Part shown: piece after piece, positions 50,701-56,357 of the stretch
How the letters are laid out: every line of letters starts with the position of its first letter
Numbering within the stretch: the stretch's first letter is position 1
Assembly: GCA_036571765.1 (NCBI GenBank)
Contig: BROE01000010.1
Span: 11,646,034-11,710,033 of the forward strand
Reading direction: 5' to 3'
Length of the DNA stretch: 64,000 nt
Source: Plecoglossus altivelis
Taxonomy: Eukaryota; Chordata; Actinopteri; Osmeriformes; Plecoglossidae
Notes under the pieces: model-generated
What the model was told of the DNA's origin: nothing
What the model saw: the letters and a program-made list of their open reading frames with translations, nothing else
Database searches by the model: none
Position numbers and translations under genes: made by a program

Positions 50701-51595
50701 AGAGTGTCTCCCCTGATCACCTTGCAGACACCTGTCTGATCTCTCTCTCCCTCTCTCCCTCCCCCTCTCCCTCTCTCCCTCCAGGGAGGAGCGTGAGCGC
50801 TGGATCCGGGCCAAGTACGAGCAGCGCGTGTTCCTGGCGTCGCTGGCGCCCTCGGAGCTGCCTCTGGGCCAGCAGCTGCTGCGGGCCACGGCGGAGGAGG
50901 ACCTGCGCTCCGTGGTGCTGCTGCTGGCCCACGGCTCCCGGGAGCAGGTGAACGAGACGTGCGGCGAGGGCGACGGGCGCACCGCCCTGCACCTGGCCTG
51001 CCGCAAGGGCAACGTGGTCGTCACTCAGCTCCTCATCTGGGTGAGGAGGCTCGTTTCGTTCTCTTTAGCTTCGTTCTTTCCCTGATTCTCGTCCAGGAAG
51101 TGACGAAGGGGAGGCAAGAGATGCGGGAGGGGAGTGAGCATCGTGCCCACGGTGTCAACCCCCCCCCTGCCCCCTCCCTGCCCCCTCCCTGCCCCCCCCT
51201 GACCGCAGAAACACTGTGACTTGGATAAAGCTGAGTGTTTGATTTGGGGATTACTGTTATTTTGTGGCTAACAGAGACTTGTTTTGTTTCTTCTCTCTCT
51301 CTGTCTTCCTGTCTTTCTCTCCAATCCTCCTGCTTCTTCCTCCTCCTTCTTCTCCTCCTTCTTCCTCCTCCCCCGGTGTCTTCAGTACGGAGTGGACATC
51401 ATGGCGCGGGACGCCCACGGCAACAGCGCGCTGGCGTACGCGAGGCAGGCCAGCAGCCAGGAGTGTGTGGACACGCTGCTGCAGTACGGCTGCCCCGACG
51501 AGCGCTTCCCCCTCATGGCCACGCCCAACCTGTCGCGGCGCAACACCAACCGCAACAACAGCTGCAGCAGCACGGGCAGCGCCGCGCTGATATGA
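4184..51595 (+). CDS. agap1: AGAP1, Arf GTPase-activating protein with GTPase-like, PH and ankyrin domains (5' incomplete, spliced)
   Basis: Thirteen exons with matching phases and GT-AG borders encode the C-terminal three quarters of AGAP1; recalled human AGAP1 is 857 aa and the match begins near residue 220. Exons: 4184-4311, 4975-5130, 5476-5568, 14770-14874, 18294-18462, 20622-20783, 25422-25583, 29687-29761 (cassette), 35004-35158, 36248-36338, 36580-36802, 50785-51040, 51386-51595. Domains in order: end of the GTPase-like domain, Ser-rich linker with a KQSKRR basic patch, PH domain split by a long insert, ArfGAP zinc finger (CX2CX16CX2C plus the IHR arginine), two ankyrin repeats. The family stimulates GTP hydrolysis on Arf proteins and acts in AP-3-linked endosomal traffic. 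The linker and insert match AGAP1 better than AGAP2 or AGAP3 as I remember them. The next gene, GBX2, supports this. The start codon lies outside the window. Confidence 0.95.
4975..5130 (+). CDS. agap1: agap1 exon: Ser/Thr-rich linker with basic patch
   Basis: This 156-nt exon (52 codons, phase 0 to 0) follows CCCCTGCAG and precedes GTGAGT. It encodes a low-complexity linker (SSSVPSTPSTSQKEL) and then PTPVRKQSKRRSNLFT, whose basic cluster resembles a nuclear-localisation or lipid-binding patch. That function is inference from composition. The residues match AGAP1 almost exactly. Confidence 0.95.
5476..5568 (+). CDS. agap1: agap1 exon: linker entering the PH domain
   Basis: This 93-nt exon (31 codons, phase 0 to 0) lies between CCCCACAG and GTAGGT. 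It begins SRKASEPDKDKKG and ends with SIGSGRAIPIKQ, the first strand of the PH domain. It is followed by the 9.2-kb intron 4. Confidence 0.95.
6425..6545. promoter_or_regulatory. candidate conserved non-coding element
   Basis: GCAATTAGCGGGCGCTAATC, then GTAATCTCCTAATGAAC and CTGATTAGG, form a cluster of four TAAT/ATTA homeodomain cores in 120 bp inside G-rich surroundings. Conservation is not tested. Confidence 0.35.
8065..8420 (+). repeat. 13-bp G-rich minisatellite
   Basis: Units AGGCTACGTGGGG and ACGCTAGGTGGGG alternate over about 350 bp. Each carries a GGGG run, so the transcript strand could form G-quadruplexes. Confidence 0.92.
8431..8461 (+). repeat. poly-C run
   Basis: About 30 consecutive C directly after the 13-bp minisatellite; the length is unreliable in most assemblies. 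Confidence 0.9.
9272..9308. promoter_or_regulatory. triple CAGCTG E-box, 13-bp spacing
   Basis: TGTTTACAGCTG occurs three times, placing palindromic CAGCTG E-boxes at 9276, 9289 and 9302. It could be a short tandem repeat or a bHLH cluster; each unit also has a TGTTTAC forkhead-like core. Confidence 0.35.
9917..10191 (+). repeat. 16-bp minisatellite CAGACATGGAGCACAG
   Basis: About 17 units of CAGACATGGAGCACAG with G/C change at one position. Sixteen is not a multiple of three, so the repeat gives stop-free 16-residue periods in several frames on both strands. These are not genes. Confidence 0.95.
10211..10248 (+). other. compact 17-bp hairpin
   Basis: TCTATGGATT (10211-10220) pairs with AATCCATAGA (10239-10248). 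Inside it GGTAGAC pairs with GTCTGCT, using two G-U pairs, around an ACCG loop. The total is 17 pairs in 38 nt. It lies 20 bp after the 16-bp minisatellite. Function unknown. Confidence 0.6.
10535..11010. promoter_or_regulatory. strong candidate conserved non-coding element
   Basis: A long AT-rich, repeat-free block with many homeodomain-type words (TGGTTAATTCGG, GTAATTCATTAG, GAAATTAACTGCGG, CCTAATTAAGACGG, AAATAATTAAAAGC). It stands out sharply from the flanking GC-rich and tandem-repeat sequence, as developmental enhancers often do. Confidence 0.45.
13206..13862. other. assembly gap (657 N)
   Basis: A run of N inside intron 4, entered from a CACACA repeat, so the gap probably reflects an unresolved simple repeat. 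Confidence 1.
14770..14874 (+). CDS. agap1: agap1 exon: PH domain, N-terminal half
   Basis: This 105-nt exon (35 codons, phase 0 to 0) lies between CTCCACAG and GTAAGT. It encodes GMLLKRSGKS and then KEWKKKYVTLCDNG, the first strands of the PH domain, where family members bind phosphoinositides through basic residues. It is nearly invariant across the AGAP family. Confidence 0.96.
14990..15060. mobile_element. possible relic of a common fish repeat
   Basis: GTTTTTATTCGCCATGCAAG followed by ATACACAAGCACAGAATTGA resembles a dispersed fish repeat tail (TTTATTGGCCAAGTATG type). This is based on recall only. Confidence 0.28.
16265..16385. promoter_or_regulatory. candidate conserved non-coding element
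   Basis: CTCCCTAATTGCTCGAC, ATCACATTAATGCAGCTAAT and GTGTAATTGG give four TAAT cores in a complex 120-bp block. Confidence 0.38.
16522..16619 (+). repeat. CCCT and CT microsatellites
   Basis: A run of about ten CCCT units is followed by a run of about twenty CT units, separated by 20 bp of unique sequence. Confidence 0.9.
16940..17060. promoter_or_regulatory. candidate element with POU octamer
   Basis: A complex block holding a perfect octamer ATGCAAAT at 17006-17013, followed by GCAATTACC. The octamer is the classic POU/Oct site; Pou5f-family factors act upstream of gbx2 patterning in fish, so a link is plausible but unproven. Confidence 0.38.
18184..18285 (+). repeat. agap1: GT, GTGTGC and GTGC array at an exon acceptor
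   Basis: About 100 bp of GT, then GTGTGC units, then GTGC units, ending 8 bp before the acceptor AG of the 18294 exon. It supplies alternating purine-pyrimidine sequence where a pyrimidine tract is expected. Confidence 0.93.
18294..18462 (+). CDS. agap1: agap1 exon: PH domain strands and start of the PH insert
   Basis: This 169-nt exon (phase 0 to 1) starts after TGTTCCAG and ends before GTGAGA. It encodes DYMQNVHGKEIDLLRTTVKV and PGKRPPRA, then a variable Ala/Ser segment that starts the insert dividing the PH domain. The exon is squeezed between a GTGTGC/GTGC array upstream and a CA-rich array that begins only a few bases after the donor. Its acceptor lacks a normal long pyrimidine tract. 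Confidence 0.95.
18466..18935 (+). repeat. agap1: CA-rich minisatellite with CATGTGGACGGACA motif
   Basis: Runs of ACAC alternate with CTCATGTGGACGGACA or variants (CTAATGTGGATGGACA), in units of about 24-40 bp. The array starts 3 bp after the splice donor of the 18294 exon. Confidence 0.93.
18864..19014 (+). repeat. about 74-bp direct duplication
   Basis: A segment running from ACACTCACTCGTGTGGACGG to CAGGTACTCATATG occurs twice in succession with almost no differences, at the end of the CA-rich minisatellite. Confidence 0.85.
19465..19885 (+). repeat. compound CA array
   Basis: CACA runs with interspersed CTCTCTCT, GGCACAATCA and CATGCACGTACGCAGG motifs; the last motif forms a roughly 70-bp duplicated block near 19730 and 19805. 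Confidence 0.9.
20622..20783 (+). CDS. agap1: agap1 exon: Ser-rich PH insert
   Basis: This 162-nt exon (phase 1 to 1) follows a C/T tract ending CCCCCAG and precedes GTATGC. It encodes SQMASGISLVSFNSR and GMHQRSYSVSSADQWSEAT. RSYSVSS resembles a basophilic-kinase or 14-3-3 site, which is inference from pattern only. It matches the PH-domain insert of AGAP1. Confidence 0.95.
21679..21714 (+). repeat. CA microsatellite
   Basis: About 18 uninterrupted CA units in intron 7. Confidence 0.92.
24412..24957 (+). repeat. 36-42-bp minisatellite upstream of the cassette exon
   Basis: About 13 units containing ACACCATGAGACTGGGAGCT followed by TATAGACTGTCTCTCCCTAC or shorter variants. It ends 465 bp before the 25422 cassette exon. 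Confidence 0.93.
25130..25415 (+). repeat. agap1: long C/T tract before the cassette exon
   Basis: About 285 nt almost free of purines on the transcribed sense strand, made of CTCTCC, CCTTCC and TTTCTC words, reaching the acceptor of the 25422 exon. It would offer many polypyrimidine-tract-protein sites. Confidence 0.88.
25422..25583 (+). CDS. agap1: agap1 cassette exon: PH insert with basic cluster
   Basis: This 162-nt exon (phase 1 to 1) can be skipped without changing frame. It encodes DTGLGDSVCSS, PPPSPHANRKKHRRKKS and FKADGLSG. In human AGAP1 the two main isoforms differ by 53 residues, and from memory this is that segment. The KKHRRKK cluster suggests the exon tunes membrane or nuclear binding of the split PH domain (inference). 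It is preceded by about 285 nt of almost pure C/T, which may bind PTB-type repressors. Confidence 0.93.
25707..25858. mobile_element. short palindromic MITE, hAT-like
   Basis: A 152-bp element with perfect 9-bp terminal inverted repeats (GTGGGTCTT and AAGACCCAC) and an internal inverted pair, 25755-25775 with 25815-25835, matching at 20 of 21 positions (CCTGCTCCAACACACCTGAT type). I recognise this word as a common palindromic repeat of fish genomes. One arm has an internal deletion, and no clear target duplication is visible. Confidence 0.75.
26885..27010. promoter_or_regulatory. candidate conserved non-coding element
   Basis: An AT-rich block (GAAATATTATAAATAATCCA, TTATTCAATAAGCGATTAGT, TTTAGCCATTAAGCACTGG) between C-rich and G-rich runs. 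Confidence 0.38.
27365..27620. mobile_element. possible degraded interspersed repeat
   Basis: TTAAAGGTGCAATAGATAAG followed by a unique-looking body with two CCAAT-type words (CCAATTACATTCAAGC, CCAATCGCC) resembles a dispersed non-autonomous element I associate with fish genomes. The ends are not defined. Confidence 0.33.
29687..29761 (+). CDS. agap1: agap1 small cassette exon (25 codons) in the PH insert
   Basis: A 75-nt open stretch lies between GGGACGCAG and GTAACT, phase 1 to 1, so inclusion or skipping keeps frame with both neighbours. Joined in frame it encodes AKRKAWKLYRVGSLRDIYSS followed by SLNSE. I recall a closely similar block (KRKMWKLKSFGSLRNIY) at the same place in AGAP3, and variant AGAP1 models carry a related block. 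This makes a conserved alternative exon likely. It has the small size and in-frame behaviour of neuronal cassette exons, but tissue use cannot be read from sequence. Confidence 0.82.
29990..30497 (+). repeat. GGAT-based minisatellite
   Basis: About 500 bp of GATGGATGGATGGCTATTGG and shortened variants, with ATAGATGG interruptions, 230 bp after the small cassette exon. Confidence 0.94.
32871..33320 (+). repeat. direct duplication, copy A (about 450 bp)
   Basis: From TCAGTGAGCCGTTTTTCAGA to ATTAGCAACGGGG, with a clean CTGTCTTTGTCTGTCTCTGT stretch in the middle. A second copy follows at once after a run of about 27 G. Confidence 0.9.
33342..33800 (+). repeat. direct duplication, copy B (about 460 bp)
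   Basis: Same borders as copy A. The last 210 bp are identical, but the CTGT part is irregular with scattered single-base insertions. This pattern fits an unpolished copy of the same locus rather than an old duplication. Confidence 0.9.
34696..34870 (+). repeat. 17-bp minisatellite CCTGAACGCTGCCTCGG
   Basis: About ten units alternating between CCTCGG and CTTCAG or CTTCAT endings. Confidence 0.93.
34930..34998 (+). repeat. agap1: 14-bp repeat serving as acceptor tract
   Basis: About five units of CTGTCTGTGTCTTT directly before TTTGCAG of the 35004 exon, so the polypyrimidine tract is itself a tandem repeat. Confidence 0.88.
35004..35158 (+). CDS. agap1: agap1 exon: PH domain, C-terminal half
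   Basis: This 155-nt exon (phase 1 to 0) follows a 14-bp CTGTCTGTGTCTTT repeat ending TTTGCAG. It encodes EENFEFTIVSLTGQTWHFEA and then EERDAWVQAIESQILASLQ, the last strands and C-terminal helix of the PH domain with the invariant Trp. Its donor AAG|GTAGAA is the first unit of a 34-bp tandem repeat that carries two further identical donor copies. Confidence 0.95.
35159..35610 (+). repeat. agap1: 34-bp minisatellite starting at a splice donor
   Basis: About 13 units of 33-34 bp (GTAGAACACCCCTCTAGAAC then AGTACCACACCAAG). Unit 1 begins exactly with the intron's GT. Units 2 (35193) and 3 (35227) keep AAG|GTAGAA; later units read AAGTTAGAA or AAGATAGAA. Confidence 0.95.
35752..35822 (+). repeat. 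CT microsatellite
   Basis: About 30 CT units with CGCT interruptions at both ends, in intron 10. Confidence 0.92.
36248..36338 (+). CDS. agap1: agap1 exon: start of ArfGAP zinc finger
   Basis: This 91-nt exon (phase 0 to 1) lies between TTCCTCAG and GTGAGT. It encodes SRLTSQTEALALQSVRALRG and then NSRCVDCEAQ. CVDC is the first half of the ArfGAP zinc finger; the second pair (CIEC) is in the next exon, so the 241-nt intron splits the metal site. Confidence 0.95.
36465..36570 (+). repeat. agap1: CCTG and CTGT tetranucleotide tract at an exon acceptor
   Basis: CTGCCTGC, CCTCCCTC and CTGTCTGT words fill almost half of the 241-nt intron 11 and lead into CTTCCAG of the ArfGAP exon. Confidence 0.92.
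36580..36802 (+). CDS. agap1: agap1 exon: ArfGAP catalytic core
   Basis: This 223-nt exon (phase 1 to 2) follows a CTGT tetranucleotide tract ending CTTCCAG. It encodes NPDWASLNLGALICIECSGI and then HRNLGTHLSRVRSLDLDEW. CIEC completes the CX2CX16CX2C zinc finger. The Arg in IHRNLG is the conserved catalytic arginine of ArfGAPs. The remainder, ending KPAPDASR, is the helical part of the domain. Confidence 0.96.
37290..37440. promoter_or_regulatory. candidate conserved non-coding element
   Basis: Complex sequence with CATAACAAATTAGAGCTG, CATAAATATCGAC and CTTATAATTACTC after a CA/GT-rich stretch. Confidence 0.35.
37665..37762 (+). repeat. 16-bp minisatellite CCGCTCCAGGGCTGGA
   Basis: Six units of CCGCTCCAGGGCTGGA/G. 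Confidence 0.93.
37880..38062 (+). repeat. CACACGCTCATG-type repeat
   Basis: CA runs broken by GCTCATG or GCTCATA at 14-16 bp spacing. Confidence 0.88.
38440..38640. promoter_or_regulatory. candidate conserved non-coding element
   Basis: GATTTAATGATCCAAAGGGT, GTAATTAATGGCCTGATTAT and CAGCAATTAGACTGACC lie in a 200-bp block just before a G/A-rich then C/T-rich stretch. Confidence 0.4.
39630..39860. promoter_or_regulatory. candidate conserved non-coding element
   Basis: TGTTTTAATTATGTGACGAC and CAGCTCAGCTAATTGAGCC flank a C-rich run. Confidence 0.32.
39890..40037 (+). repeat. 23-bp pyrimidine minisatellite
   Basis: About six units of CTCTGTATCTCTCCCTCTCC plus ACC or CCC. Confidence 0.92.
41105..41400. 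promoter_or_regulatory. candidate conserved non-coding element
   Basis: A 300-bp complex block: CAAAATAATTGGCCTC, TTGATTAAATTAGCCCTAAT and AATGCTAATAGGAAC. It is the longest repeat-free stretch in its neighbourhood, between a CA run and a CT tract. Confidence 0.42.
41491..41710 (+). repeat. CT/CTGT tract
   Basis: About 220 nt of CTCTCT with regular TGTCTC interruptions in intron 12. Confidence 0.92.
43020..43160. promoter_or_regulatory. candidate conserved non-coding element
   Basis: CAGCTTAATTATCTGTGCC, GGGCAGCTAATGACC and GAGCGTAATTGATTTCAG lie in 140 bp between pyrimidine and GGT repeats. Confidence 0.38.
43208..43247 (+). repeat. GGT trinucleotide repeat
   Basis: About 13 uninterrupted GGT units. 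Confidence 0.92.
44890..45965 (+). repeat. 37-bp G-rich minisatellite
   Basis: About 28 units of GGGATGTGGAGCTGGAGGAC then TCCTCTGGYGGGGGGGA. The central units are regular, while the first 350 bp and the segment near 45850-45910 carry many single-base indels. As 37 is not a multiple of three, frames of hundreds of codons appear on both strands without being genes. Confidence 0.95.
46085..46250 (+). repeat. GT array
   Basis: GT repeats with GGGT, TTGT and CGT interruptions in intron 12. Confidence 0.9.
47050..47275 (+). repeat. GT array with GGAGGGGGTGGG motif
   Basis: GT runs alternate with GGAGGGGGTGGG or GGAAGGGGTGGG blocks about 35-40 bp apart. Confidence 0.9.
47667..47752 (+). repeat. 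CT microsatellite
   Basis: About 40 CT units with a single TTT interruption. Confidence 0.93.
48430..49350 (+). repeat. long C/T tract, noisy in its second half
   Basis: The first part is regular (CCCTGCCCYATCTCTCYC units of about 35 bp). From about 48690 the same words continue but are broken by irregular changes, as in an unpolished long-read consensus. Confidence 0.8.
49351..49640 (+). repeat. 290-bp block, copy A
   Basis: From GTCTCTCCACTGGCTCCCCT to CTGTACTGACCTTCCCCC. It recurs at 50041 with only small indel differences. Confidence 0.92.
50041..50330 (+). repeat. 290-bp block, copy B
   Basis: Same borders as copy A. Differences are mainly single-base indels (for example in the CATTAAGATGAAAGG segment and the G runs). 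The segment between the copies is a C/T tract like the one before copy A. Confidence 0.92.
50785..51040 (+). CDS. agap1: agap1 exon: end of ArfGAP domain and first ankyrin repeat
   Basis: This 256-nt exon (phase 2 to 0) follows a CT tract ending CCTCCAG and precedes GTGAGG. It encodes EERERWIRAKYEQRVFLASL, the C-terminal ArfGAP helix, then LRSVVLLLAHGS and GDGRTALHLACRKGN, an ankyrin repeat with the typical GRTALHLA core. It comes after the 14-kb intron 12. Confidence 0.96.
51386..51595 (+). CDS. agap1: agap1 terminal coding exon: second ankyrin repeat and C-terminus
   Basis: This 210-nt exon (69 codons plus TGA at 51593-51595) follows GTCTTCAG. It encodes YGVDIMARDAHGNSALAYAR, the second ankyrin repeat, then CPDERFPLMATPNLSRRN and a Ser/Asn-rich tail ending GSAALI. 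Recalled human AGAP1 ends with a different tail (PTII), so the last dozen residues are the least conserved part of the window's protein. Confidence 0.95.
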   Translation, partial: YGVDIMARDAHGNSALAYARQASSQECVDTLLQYGCPDERFPLMATPNLSRRNTNRNNSCSSTGSAALI

Positions 51596-51707
51596 CGCCC
51601 CCTGCCCCCCGCCCCTCCCCCCGCCCTGGTACTGCACCCCCTACCCTCCTCCTCCCTCCTCCCCCCCCAGAACAGTGCCTCCCCGGATGGAAAGCCCCCA
51701 GAGACAC

Positions 51708-52353
51708 NNNNNNNNNNNNNNNNNNNNNNNNNNNNNNNNNNNNNNNNNNNNNNNNNNNNNNNNNNNNNNNNNNNNNNNNNNNNNNNNNNNNNNNNNNNNN
51801 NNNNNNNNNNNNNNNNNNNNNNNNNNNNNNNNNNNNNNNNNNNNNNNNNNNNNNNNNNNNNNNNNNNNNNNNNNNNNNNNNNNNNNNNNNNNNNNNNNNN
51901 NNNNNNNNNNNNNNNNNNNNNNNNNNNNNNNNNNNNNNNNNNNNNNNNNNNNNNNNNNNNNNNNNNNNNNNNNNNNNNNNNNNNNNNNNNNNNNNNNNNN
52001 NNNNNNNNNNNNNNNNNNNNNNNNNNNNNNNNNNNNNNNNNNNNNNNNNNNNNNNNNNNNNNNNNNNNNNNNNNNNNNNNNNNNNNNNNNNNNNNNNNNN
52101 NNNNNNNNNNNNNNNNNNNNNNNNNNNNNNNNNNNNNNNNNNNNNNNNNNNNNNNNNNNNNNNNNNNNNNNNNNNNNNNNNNNNNNNNNNNNNNNNNNNN
52201 NNNNNNNNNNNNNNNNNNNNNNNNNNNNNNNNNNNNNNNNNNNNNNNNNNNNNNNNNNNNNNNNNNNNNNNNNNNNNNNNNNNNNNNNNNNNNNNNNNNN
52301 NNNNNNNNNNNNNNNNNNNNNNNNNNNNNNNNNNNNNNNNNNNNNNNNNNNNN
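51708..52353. other. assembly gap (646 N)
   Basis: A run of N in the agap1 3' UTR, 112 nt after the stop codon, bordered by C-rich sequence. Confidence 1.
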
Positions 52354-52669
52354 CCCCCCCCTCCCTTACCTCTCGAACCCTGGACCTCCTCCTAAACCAC
52401 TAGTCGCTCACACGCTCTTGTCGAAATTGTAAATGATGGTAATGACTTTTCAGTGGTAATTCTCCCTTCCTTCTTATCACTCTCTCTGTCACACACACAC
52501 ACACCTGCATAAACACACACCCCCTAGGATCCTGAGACAGCATTGGTCCAGACATCCTGTCCCTCACCTGGCTGTGTCCTGTATGAAAGCATTGTGGATG
52601 TTCTGCATCTGGGTTTAAGCCCTGCCCCTCCTCCGCTAGCTATCTTCCTGGCTGCATGTTAGCCAGAGC

Positions 52670-52720
52670 GTCCTGGCTAGGGGGGTCCTGGCTAGGGGGG
52701 TCCTGGCTAGGGGGGTCCTA
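52670..52720 (+). repeat. 16-bp repeat GGGGGTCCTGGCTAGG in the 3' UTR
   Basis: Three tandem copies in the agap1 3' UTR. Confidence 0.9.
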
Positions 52721-53087
52721 TCCCAGCACCTACCTGCTAGGACCTGTGGGAGGGGACAAGGGACCCTGTCCCTGATGTCAAGCCTCCTGCTGACGCCACC
52801 ACACTGTACCCCACAGGATGCCCCTCTCACACACACACGTCACAGTACCGTCCACACACAACTGTCCCCACACACACATGTAAACACATCACAGCATCTC
52901 ACACACACACACACACCGTTCTCAGTCCTACTCTCTGTGTGTCGGTGTTCCACCATCAGTGGTTTCCCTTCGCCAAACTCTGACTTGATTTCAGTCTATC
53001 ATGTGAACGCCCCCCCCCCTCACACACACACACACACACACACACCTGTACCTTTTTAAATGTGAAACGTATCTTGATGTTCAAGTA

Positions 53088-53093
53088 AATAAA
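53088..53093 (+). promoter_or_regulatory. possible proximal agap1 polyadenylation signal (AATAAA)
   Basis: A canonical AATAAA lies about 1.5 kb after the stop codon, followed by an A-rich stretch. No strong GT-rich downstream element is seen, so use of this site is uncertain. Confidence 0.4.
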
Positions 53094-56000
53094 AAACAAC
53101 AAACAACCACAACAAAAAAATATATGACATTTTAAGAGAGGAGGGAAAAAAAACGTAGTTCAAGATATCGCCTCCAGATATGTCTTAGAAATAATGCAAA
53201 ACGTGTGATAGGATAGCATGTCTTACCGTAGACCTTTCCCTTTCTGCGCCTGTTCATTTAAACGAGCATCTTTCACGATGTCTGAATTATGTATACTATC
53301 TATCTCATCGTGCATTGCTGGACCAATGGATACATACTAGAGAGAAGTGAGTTTGTCATGTATAGGCGATTACCTACGAAATGTTTCCAATGTTATTGTC
53401 AGGGAACAGAGACTGTCGATTTCACGCATGCATCTTGAAGCCCCATCATTTGACTGCCCTCATACAATCGCTTTTGCTTTTCACTCCCAAGTACATACTC
53501 ATCCTTGTTTGTATCCAGATGTTTACCATACAAGGACATTTCCTTGCGTGCAAAGCTGATTAGTCACTTAAAAAACTGCCCCGGCTCTTCGGATTCAACA
53601 TTGTCCAGTCAAACAGATCAAAAGGGAATTTCGCTTTTTTTTTATTGTTGGTTATCACTGTTTTTTTATCACTTGTCTTGCATTTGCCTTTTTTATCAGT
53701 TCATAAATGACATATTGGAAGCCGGTTCCTGCACGAACAAATCATGATCGTCTTTTGTACCTAAGTCAGAAATAACGGTTAGTAGGAAAGCTAATGTGAT
53801 GCCCATGAGGTGTGTTCACGCTCTCGCCTGTAGGGAACCCTAAACAAGTGTTACCATAAGCTCTCCCAGTCAACTTGTAGCACCTTCGGAAGGTATGCGG
53901 ACTTAAGTGTCCGAGCGATTTCTGTTTTTTTGAAGTTGTGTATTTTGTCGGAGCTCGTTCTGCCAGTTTGTTGGAGAAGAATCATGATTCTGAGGGTTTC
54001 ACTGGAAGCTCTCGGGTTAGACTGAGGGGGATGTCTTTAGTTTGGCCAGAGTGTTTAGCCAGAGTGTTTAGCTTCTGCTCTGTCCTGGTTCAGGTGCTCT
54101 CCACCAGGATGTCACCTGAGCTACTCAAGCCTGGGTTTTCCCTTCATCCTTTGGTTCTGGAACCGACATCTTTTCATCCCATCTTTTCTTTTCAGTCTCT
54201 GCTTCCTGTACACCTTGCTCAGTTAACTCAATGCAAAGGGCTTTTCTCCAGCTGAAATCCTACTCTGTGTAAATACGATTCTTTCTCTCTCGCGCGCTGT
54301 CTTTCTCTGGCTGTTCTTCCGCTCTTGAAAGCTTTTTTGGTGGTGATGTCATGTGAACTAGAGGCGGCAAGATGTTTGTCCGTTTCGTGTTCTTTTGGGG
54401 GGGGGGGGGTTTGTTTTGTTCTCAATCTCAAGGTTTGAGCGGAAGAATTTCTACTGCGCAACGCGGTCGAAACGCGTTGACGTCTCTGAGGGGGGGAAAC
54501 CGAATGCAACCTGCTGCTGTTGAACGGGACGTTGTTCAGCACCTGGACTGGCAGGACAGTATGCTCGTCTTTGCCGGTTTGTCTCTGTACTCGGCCCTTG
54601 ATGCACCCCCCCCCCCCCCCCAGCATCCAATGCTGCACTATTTATGCCGCTCTATCTAGCCCTCAGTCACCACGCTCTTCCCCCTGCCAACCTGTGTGTC
54701 ACGTCTGCTCGTGCGTCAAGGACTAAAGAGACTCCTGACTGACTTTGTATTCAAGCAATATCCAATATCCAGGCCCTGTGTTTGCTAGACGCTCAGATGT
54801 ACGCCACGCCACCCATCAGCATCTCCACCATCGCGTTGTCGAGACGCCGCACGTCAGACGCGCAACGCTGCAATACCCCCCCCCCCCCCCCCCCCGCTTG
54901 CTTCCACCGCCGCGCGCACACGCGTCGGCCACGCCCTCCTCTTTCAACCCCTTCGACATGTTTGGAGATCAAGTCACGGGACCAATGAGATCCTTAACTT
55001 ATCTCGTTCGATTCCCCCTTGTTTTGGTTGAGTTCCGCGGCCGCGAAGCAACGTGAACGTGCCCCTCCCCCAGACGTACCTCGCGCCACCTCGTTTGACC
55101 TTGTTGCCGTGCCAACGCTACCCTCCCAGGCCTGTGGTTGAAATGGGAATATGCGAGTGAAACCCCTCAGCCTGGCGAGCGCAGCCGAATTACCCACGTC
55201 TGCATGTCTTCTGTTTCTTAACTTATATTGGGATGAGGAACCTCCTTGCTGGGAGCACAGAAGGTCCTGTGTCTTTGACCAAAATGCACTAAGTCTCCAG
55301 GTTGGTTCTTAACACGCCAGCCCTCCCTCTCCATAACTCCCATCTCTCCAGTGGAGGGCCTGTGTACATTTCCCCATGTACCCCTTCTCCCCCAGTTCTA
55401 AACTGGCTGCGATGGGACCTTATTTTGTTGTTGTATTTTGAACAGTTTGGTTATGTTATCTAATAGGCCAACGTAGTCGTTAGGTACACCCCTCGTTTGT
55501 GTTCAAGCTTAGCGTCGAGCCTCGCAAAATTCCTCTTCCTTCGAATTTCCTGTCGTTGAAAGGTTGTACAGAACGCTGTCCGTCCAACGAATTAGCAAGC
55601 ATCAAAAAGAAACCTTTTTTTTGTGTCGTTGTCGTTTTGTTTTTTACGTGACGCAACACCGGGGTAATCTCTTTTCATTGGTCTAGCCAAACCGAGGTGT
55701 CTTGTGTGTGTCCCAAGTAGGAGAATGGATTGCATGAGCATGGTTCAGAGAACTCCCAGTGCTCAACCGGCAGCAGGGGGACCTGGATGACCCACGAGGG
55801 AGAGGACATAGATTAGTGGGAAGAGGCGTCGGCCGTAGATGAAACCCCCCGTGTCAGTCTTAGTTTGTGTCGTTCCCTTACAGGACAGACCGTGCTTGCA
55901 CGCTCGTAGACTTTTAGAACACTTGCCGCCATCTCTGCACAGCTCCCCGCCACATGTACATAGATCTAAACATAGAAGTCAAGAAACACTCAGTATGGTC

Positions 56001-56351
56001 GTTGTTTCTCTTGGTTCCGTTCCGTCGTGTGTTTTCGTTTACCTCATCGTGGTGTGTTTCCTCCAGACATCCCCGGCCCTGAGAGGGAACCCAAGGTTTA
56101 TTTATGGACGTATCGCGGAGTCACACCGCGGTACCTTAATAGGGAGGACCTCTCCAAGTTTGGGGGGGTTTGTATATTGTTCAGTTATCCAGTCCATCCA
56201 AGTTTATTATGACTTATCATCTGACACGCTATTGTTCTTATTGTCATTGTTATTCTAATTATTATTATTATATTGAGTTTGTGTCAGCTGTACAGTACTG
56301 TGTTGAAAAATTATACCTACTACAGAGTCTTCTACTGTAATGTCTCTTTTC

Positions 56352-56357
56352 AATAAA
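56352..56357 (+). promoter_or_regulatory. distal agap1 polyadenylation signal (AATAAA)
   Basis: AATAAA sits in TTTCAATAAAGAAA. A long GT array begins near 56418 and may act as a GU-rich downstream element, although it is farther away than usual. After this point the sequence loses 3'-UTR character. Confidence 0.65.

Larger units (their letters stand above)
36803..50784 (+). other. agap1: agap1 intron 12 (14 kb)
   Basis: The largest intron in the window. Complex islands near 37290, 38440, 39630, 40370, 41105, 41780 and 43020 alternate with tandem repeats (37665-37762, 37880-38062, 39890-40037, 44890-45965, GT arrays at 46085 and 47050) and long C/T tracts. A duplicated 290-bp block (49351-49640 and 50041-50330) and a noisy stretch (48690-49160) suggest imperfect assembly. 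No coding exon was recognised. Confidence 0.85.

Noticed and set aside
4184..51595. Identification as AGAP2 or AGAP3
   Set aside because: The linker, the PH insert and the ankyrin part match AGAP1; AGAP2 and AGAP3 differ at many of these residues.
55839..56258. A 139-codon frame after agap1
   Set aside because: Low-complexity hydrophobic translation of 3'-UTR sequence, with no family match.
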